Below the pieces are notes generated by a model that was not told the origin of the DNA, did no database searches, and saw only the letters and a list, made by a program, of their open reading frames with translations. Position numbers and translations under genes: made by a program. A stretch of DNA of 64,000 bases from Cylicocyclus nassatus (Eukaryota; Nematoda; Chromadorea; Rhabditida; Strongylidae), in the NCBI GenBank assembly GCA_958299035.1, contig CATQJL010000223.1, forward strand, positions 47,046,162 to 47,110,161, given 5' to 3'. Of the stretch, positions 59,600 through 64,000 are shown piece after piece (position 1 is the first letter of the stretch; the number at the start of each line of letters is the position of its first letter).

Positions 59600-61140
59600 A
59601 CTTGGGGAGATTCGAAGTTTTCCATGGAACGAGGGAATATCAATTAAATTCGAAAATAGAAGATTTTTCAACGAATATAGAGTAATTTCGAAAATAAAAA
59701 ATTTCTAATAAACGAGTATCGAATAAATTCAAAGTTCAGAAATTCGAATGAAAGATTCCCAAATATAAGTCAAAAATCAAAAATGTTGAATGAATGAATG
59801 ACTATATAGTTTTGGAGGTCCCGACACTCTCGTTCCCTCCTTCGCAACTTTGAACTTTGCAGGTGCGATTGAGCTCGCATCTTCTTATAGGTTACACTGC
59901 TGGCTCCTACTTCGGCATTGCTTTGTGTCATCTCTGTTTTGTATCTTCTCGACATTTGTTCATGTTAGCCTCTGTTATATCCTATTTATCTTTACTTGAA
60001 ATGATTCACTCAATGATGAGCTTCGTAGGAACAACGCTTTTGTACGGTTGCTAACAGCGTCTCCCCCCTCTTTCCCGTTCTTCCCCTTGTTTTACGAGTT
60101 GATTGTGGTGGTTTAATTCTAAAATGTAGGTTCCATTTCGACAGTTCTGCCTGCGCTAATGATTTAGTGTTCAAAACGTGTTATGTAAATAGGTTCTCCG
60201 GTAACCAAATTGAATGGCTTTGAGAGATTTGAATTTTGCTATCAGTTCTTCCCCTTCCTGTACGAGTTTGTTAGCGGCTGCAATCAATTTCAAAATTTGA
60301 CTATTTTCCAATTTGTTTTTAGTTGTCGAGAAAAGAGTCACAGAATAGCAATGAAAGAAACGGAAATTATACTTTATGTTAACAATATAATTTTGCTTTT
60401 TTGAAAGGAGGTGAGGGAAGGTTTGCTATTTTCACGGCTATAGAGAAGGGAATAGGGCAGTCCTTATTGAGTACATCGGTCTACAAGCGGCCCATATGGT
60501 GTACTTTTTTATGGACATCGTTGCGTAGGCAGTTCGTGGGACAATGTTCTCAAAACATCGTGTAAACGGCTCACAAGGCAGTCCTTTTTTTATAATTCAG
60601 TTCCGCTAACGGAGCACTTTTTCTTCAAGGTAGGTCTTGCAGGGTACCCGTAAGGTACTTTCTATTTTTATGGGCTCAAGACTGTCTATTTTAATTAGTC
60701 GAAAGCTTGTACTGTTGAGTGTCTATTCTTTTTCATCCAAATGAGTTGCCTTCACCAATTTGCCTCGCTGTAAGCGGCCTCGAGGAATGCGAGTTCTGAG
60801 CCATACTGCTCGAAGCAGATCACGGCTTCAAGGCTTATCTAATTGTTAGGCGTAAAACGCAGACTTGATAACTCAGCAGTTCGCCCTGCATTAAACTCGG
60901 ACAATTCGAATACGAATATCTTTCGAATATGAATTGGAATCAAACATTCGAATGAAACATTCGAATGAAATTCGTTCGAAATTCCGTTTTTGATTTTTCG
61001 CATTTTTGAATTTTATTCGAAACCCGTTTTTTTATTATTCGAGTTTTCGAATGCAACGGAAAACTCCCAGTCTCAAATCACAAATGCGTATGTATTTGAA
61101 TGTTATAATCGAGATCGAATTTCTAATCGATTCGGACCCA
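59600..61140. repeat. TTCGAA-rich tracts, possibly arms of one element
   Basis: 59600-59760 and 60905-61060 are AT-rich with many ATTCGAA/TTCGAAT words and are loosely reverse-complementary (AAGTTTTCCATGG / the complement of GCAACGGAAAACTCCC; CGAATAAATTCAAA / TTGAATTTTATTCG). Between them is an AT-rich stretch with no supported gene. A T-rich plus-strand frame at 59857-60054 encodes hydrophobic residues but has no splice-consistent partner. Confidence 0.35.
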
Positions 61141-63273
61141 AGTGTCTTAAGTGATTAGTTACTTAGGAACGAGTAGCCCAGAATTCTGTAGAGATCAAGG
61201 ATCATAGGTCGATAGTAAAGAAATCTTTAACATATATTAGGTTAGCACATGAGTAAAGCAACTTTTCATATAACTTTTGTCTTTTGAACATAGCATTCAT
61301 TTCTTGGCAATATAAGGATCATAATGTATACTGCAAATGCAGATATCTTTGCCTAATTTTGCCACTTATGTAGGGGGTACGGTAGGTTTACAGGTAATGT
61401 GAAAAATCTTAGCTTGCGTTAGATTTTGCTATAACTTGCCCTGGAGTTATTCGACATGCTCATCACGAAAACGAGATCCGTTTCGCATAAAAACGCCTCC
61501 TCCGTAAGCTCTAAAAAAACTTTTTTTAGCAACAAATGAGTATGATCTCCGTGTTTACCGTATTGAATTTTCTTATTGTGCAAAGTTTTAGCGAATTCTG
61601 ACGTTTCGCAGCGTAGTTGTTGACAGATGGCCCTCCAAATTTGATGCATTTGACTTTTTAACTTCACAGGGGCGCCCTATATTTGTCTTAAAATTTCATA
61701 TTTTCTTACTGATTCTAATGTGTCAATTTCTAGCTACATACTGCCTATAATCTCTTTTTGATATGTTTGATTCAGGTTTTGTACGGCTTTACGTTTGCCA
61801 AAAAACCATGGTACCTCGATTTTTAACGGTTTTTGAAAAATGTTTGTATTTTTTCTATTGAGTTATCAAAAATCAAACGAGGTGCGCACACTTGCAGCTC
61901 GCGTCATATTCCACATTATTTCAAAGATTGAGAGTGGGGCTCAGCACGAGGTGGCTTCCCAAAACTGCAAATAACGAAGTCCCTTTGATTTCACTATGAA
62001 AGTACGACATTTGCCATGAGATATTAGAAAAGAAAACACAAGAAAGTGAACGGAACAATAAAACAAAAAAAACGCCAAAAAGCATCAAAAACGCTCCCGG
62101 AGCAACGTTGCCGCCGCCATTCAAAATCTTCAGGGGCTGTAACTAAGCGAGGAGTAGGGGGTTTAAGGCGATTTAGGAACCAATTTGAGGGTTTGGGATG
62201 TAGATGAGGTTTATGTAAAGAAAGTAATAAAATTATGTGAGGGGAAATTTTGTGACTTTTCATTCCCAAGCCACCTCAGGTGGCTTTCAGGTAGCTTGAA
62301 AGCCACCTAACTCCGGAAAAAGTTGAGCACTCCTCCATTTCACATATTTTTTCATAGTTATTCATACATAGGTCTAATACCTCTGTCCATCTACACATCA
62401 ATTTTGGTGTCATTTCATTTTCACTGCGCTGTAACTAGCCCTCTGTTTGTTTGGGAGGGCATGCCGCCGGCACGCACGCGAACCGCAAAAACGATATCTC
62501 TTATTGTTAGCTTTTTCGCCCAGAAACAATATCCAGCCACCTGTGTCGTGATTGAGAGTGCTACTCCAAATGAGAAGAAAGTTATAGGAAAAGTTGCAAA
62601 ACTTATGTGCCAACCTGATATTTAAATATAGCCCCCAACACTCAGCTGAAATAAAGGATTTCGATGACGGAAAAGTAGCAAAGGACATCTAATAATTGCT
62701 TTGAAAGTAACACGTTAAGGTGATACGAAATGAAGAATCAAGGTTTTTACCTTAAAGTATGAGCGCGCGCAGTTGATGACTTCGAGTGTGAAGCGCTAAA
62801 CGCTTGTCGCAAGCTGCAGTGACAGTGATCCTTTTTTTTCGATTTTTTCTCTCGACGGTTTTATATTGAAACATACTTTGCAATGAAGCAAAACTTAGTG
62901 GTTAAAAAGCTTCCGAACGACAGTAATCAAATTCAATAATGCCAACTATTTGCGCATGTTAGTGCTGAAGGCACTTCGCGGCAGATTATAGCAGGTTGTA
63001 TCGCATGATCAGAGCGCTTTACAAACCTTAATTTTAGCAGCGGTAGACTAGGTTCGTATCCCTTGCACATGTAAATTCAAAAAAAGTAGCAGTGAGTGCT
63101 AGCAGCTCTGCTCAACTATCGTGCCCCTTTTGTCATAATTTTATCAAACATTTTATGCATATCTTTGAATGAAAACCACGGATAAGAGTTGTGATAATTT
63201 GATCACTATCAATGAATTGGCCAACTGCAAGTACCAAGCTACCACACTCCGTTCCACTCCATATCAGTAACTA
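61141..63273. other. Intergenic, repeat relics
   Basis: No gene supported. TTTAGCGAATTCTGACG at 61588 echoes TTTAGCGAATTCTGAGG at 51118 and its complement near 53010, so a small interspersed repeat is present. 62440-62550 holds a partial relative of the family at 13369-13675 (AACGATATCTCTTATTG ... AACAATATCCAGCC). A small palindrome, AAGCCACCTCAGGTGGCTT, lies at 62269-62287. A GGTTCGTATCC near 63050 is tRNA B-box-like, but no cloverleaf could be folded. Confidence 0.5.
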
Positions 63274-64000
63274 TTATGCTAGTCTTGCACGGATTGCGTC
63301 TGAGAGCTGCTTGAAGGCATAGCAAGTCACATCTCCGACTGTTTGCTGGCAATACTGCTCTGTGTTCGTGATATAGGAAAAATCACCCCGAGCACAGATC
63401 ACGTTGTATCTGAATAAAGAAAGCCACACAACATCAGTAGAAGTACCTTACAAATGCAAAACAAACCTTCCTCCGAGACGTTTCTCTGCTTCTGTCTGGA
63501 TGCGTCTTTTCGACAAAGAGGTAATGCGATCAATGTTCTGGATTGCAAAATTCTCAAGTTTTCTTAACGGAAGGAAATCTTTTACCTCTATAATAATAGA
63601 CCTGAGATCCTCGTTATTGCAATTTGCGTCAATCTTGACAACCTCATCATGAACATCGCGTTTCTTCCTTGTCCACAACTGCTTAACTCTTTAAAATTTA
63701 CTTTGTAGTGTCATTGAAGAGAGTTCTTACTTCACGTCCGTGAGATACTACAGTGGAATTTACTGCATAAACTCCATGGGACAATACAGCAGCGTTCCTC
63801 TTCACTCGCTCTTTCTTCTGGCATTCACACGTTGGGCAACAATCTGATTTCTGGAAAAAAAATTTTGTTGTAGTTGAGGCATTCGCAAAAACTTTGTTTT
63901 GCAGCAGAGTTCAAATAATTTTTTCCAAACACATCTGTTATGCTGACGAGACTTACCTGCTCAGGGCAGTTCTGTACCGGTGGACATGTTGGATAAATTG
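63274..64000 (-). CDS. Ground-like (Grl) domain protein, 5' end outside the window
   Basis: Exons on the minus strand: beyond 64000 to 63957, 63850-63731, 63678-63467 and 63409-63274 (stop TAA 63274-63276), separated by introns of 106, 52 and 57 bases, all phases consistent. The N-side has Cys clusters (YPTCPPVQNCPEQ, then KSDCCPTCECQKKERVKR), ending in a dibasic furin-like KRVKR-type site. The C-terminal about 90 residues match the ground-like domain: CNNEDLRSIIIE, SKRRIQTEAEKRLGGR, YNVICARGDFSYITNTEQYC, then VTCYAFK. Ground-like proteins are secreted, nematode-specific relatives of hedgehog-related proteins, expressed in epidermis and other epithelia and linked to cuticle/apical matrix. The signal peptide is expected in the missing 5' exon(s). 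Confident family call; the individual member is not assignable. Confidence 0.9.

Noticed and set aside
59857..60054. 65-codon plus-strand hydrophobic frame after TTTGCAG
   Set aside because: The hydrophobicity follows from T-rich DNA. There is no donor, no partner exon and no recognisable family motif.
61419..61667. 82-codon minus-strand frame
   Set aside because: It contains a word shared with other interspersed fragments (GCGAATTCTGA) and has no signal peptide, domain or splice support.
62950..63080. tRNA-like B box (GGTTCGTATCC)
   Set aside because: The key B-box A is replaced, no A box is at the proper distance, and no cloverleaf folds on either strand.

Overview
The window looks like nuclear DNA of a nematode, probably a clade V (rhabditine/strongyle-type) worm. 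Three things support this. The 3' splice sites end in TTTCAG or TTTTAG. Several introns are only 44-57 bases. The right edge carries a typical ground-like (Grl, hedgehog-related) gene, a nematode family. No bacterial features are present. I cannot name the species.

The window is dominated by one plus-strand gene. I could join eleven exons from 5498 to 56863 with every splice phase agreeing; only the 5'-most exon(s), including the start codon, are unresolved. The predicted protein, in order, has a short cytoplasmic stretch, one membrane span (signal-anchor type), a degenerate von Willebrand A (vWA) domain, a colossal Ser/Thr-rich tandem array, and a second degenerate vWA domain at the C-terminus. 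The array is a 117-base / 39-residue unit repeated about 283 times (17066-50246). It lies inside a single 33.4-kb exon, so the predicted polypeptide is about 11,500 residues. It is mucin-like (23 of 39 residues Ser or Thr, five Glu) but contains no Pro, Cys, Lys, Arg or aromatic residue. Its copies form higher-order repeats, with a nearly uniform proximal part and a variant-rich distal part.

The array also carries signs of assembly or library artefact. A 26-base stretch (20300-20325) matches the SMART/ISPCR-type amplification adapter. Two indel sites (+2 near 22850, +1 near 24213) throw about 1.36 kb out of frame and then restore it. The exact copy number should not be trusted.

Layout: 1-4554, repeat-rich intergenic DNA with a Helitron-like element (2081-3001); 4555-5038, a possible small secreted-protein gene or extra exons; 5498-56863, the giant gene, whose introns hold several foldback/MITE elements and one antisense ORF with a signal peptide (53705-53977); 56864-63273, repeat-rich DNA with a second Helitron-like copy (minus orientation) interrupted by a TTAA-flanked MITE, another foldback element and a possible broken serpentine-receptor fragment; 63274-64000, the 3' part of a Grl gene on the minus strand.

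Inferred biology: a type II membrane protein presenting a distal vWA domain on a heavily O-glycosylated, acidic, trypsin-resistant stalk that could be micrometres long, i.e. a surface-coat or lumen-lining mucin. The neighbouring Grl gene is also a secreted extracellular-matrix type, but nothing shows that the two act together.
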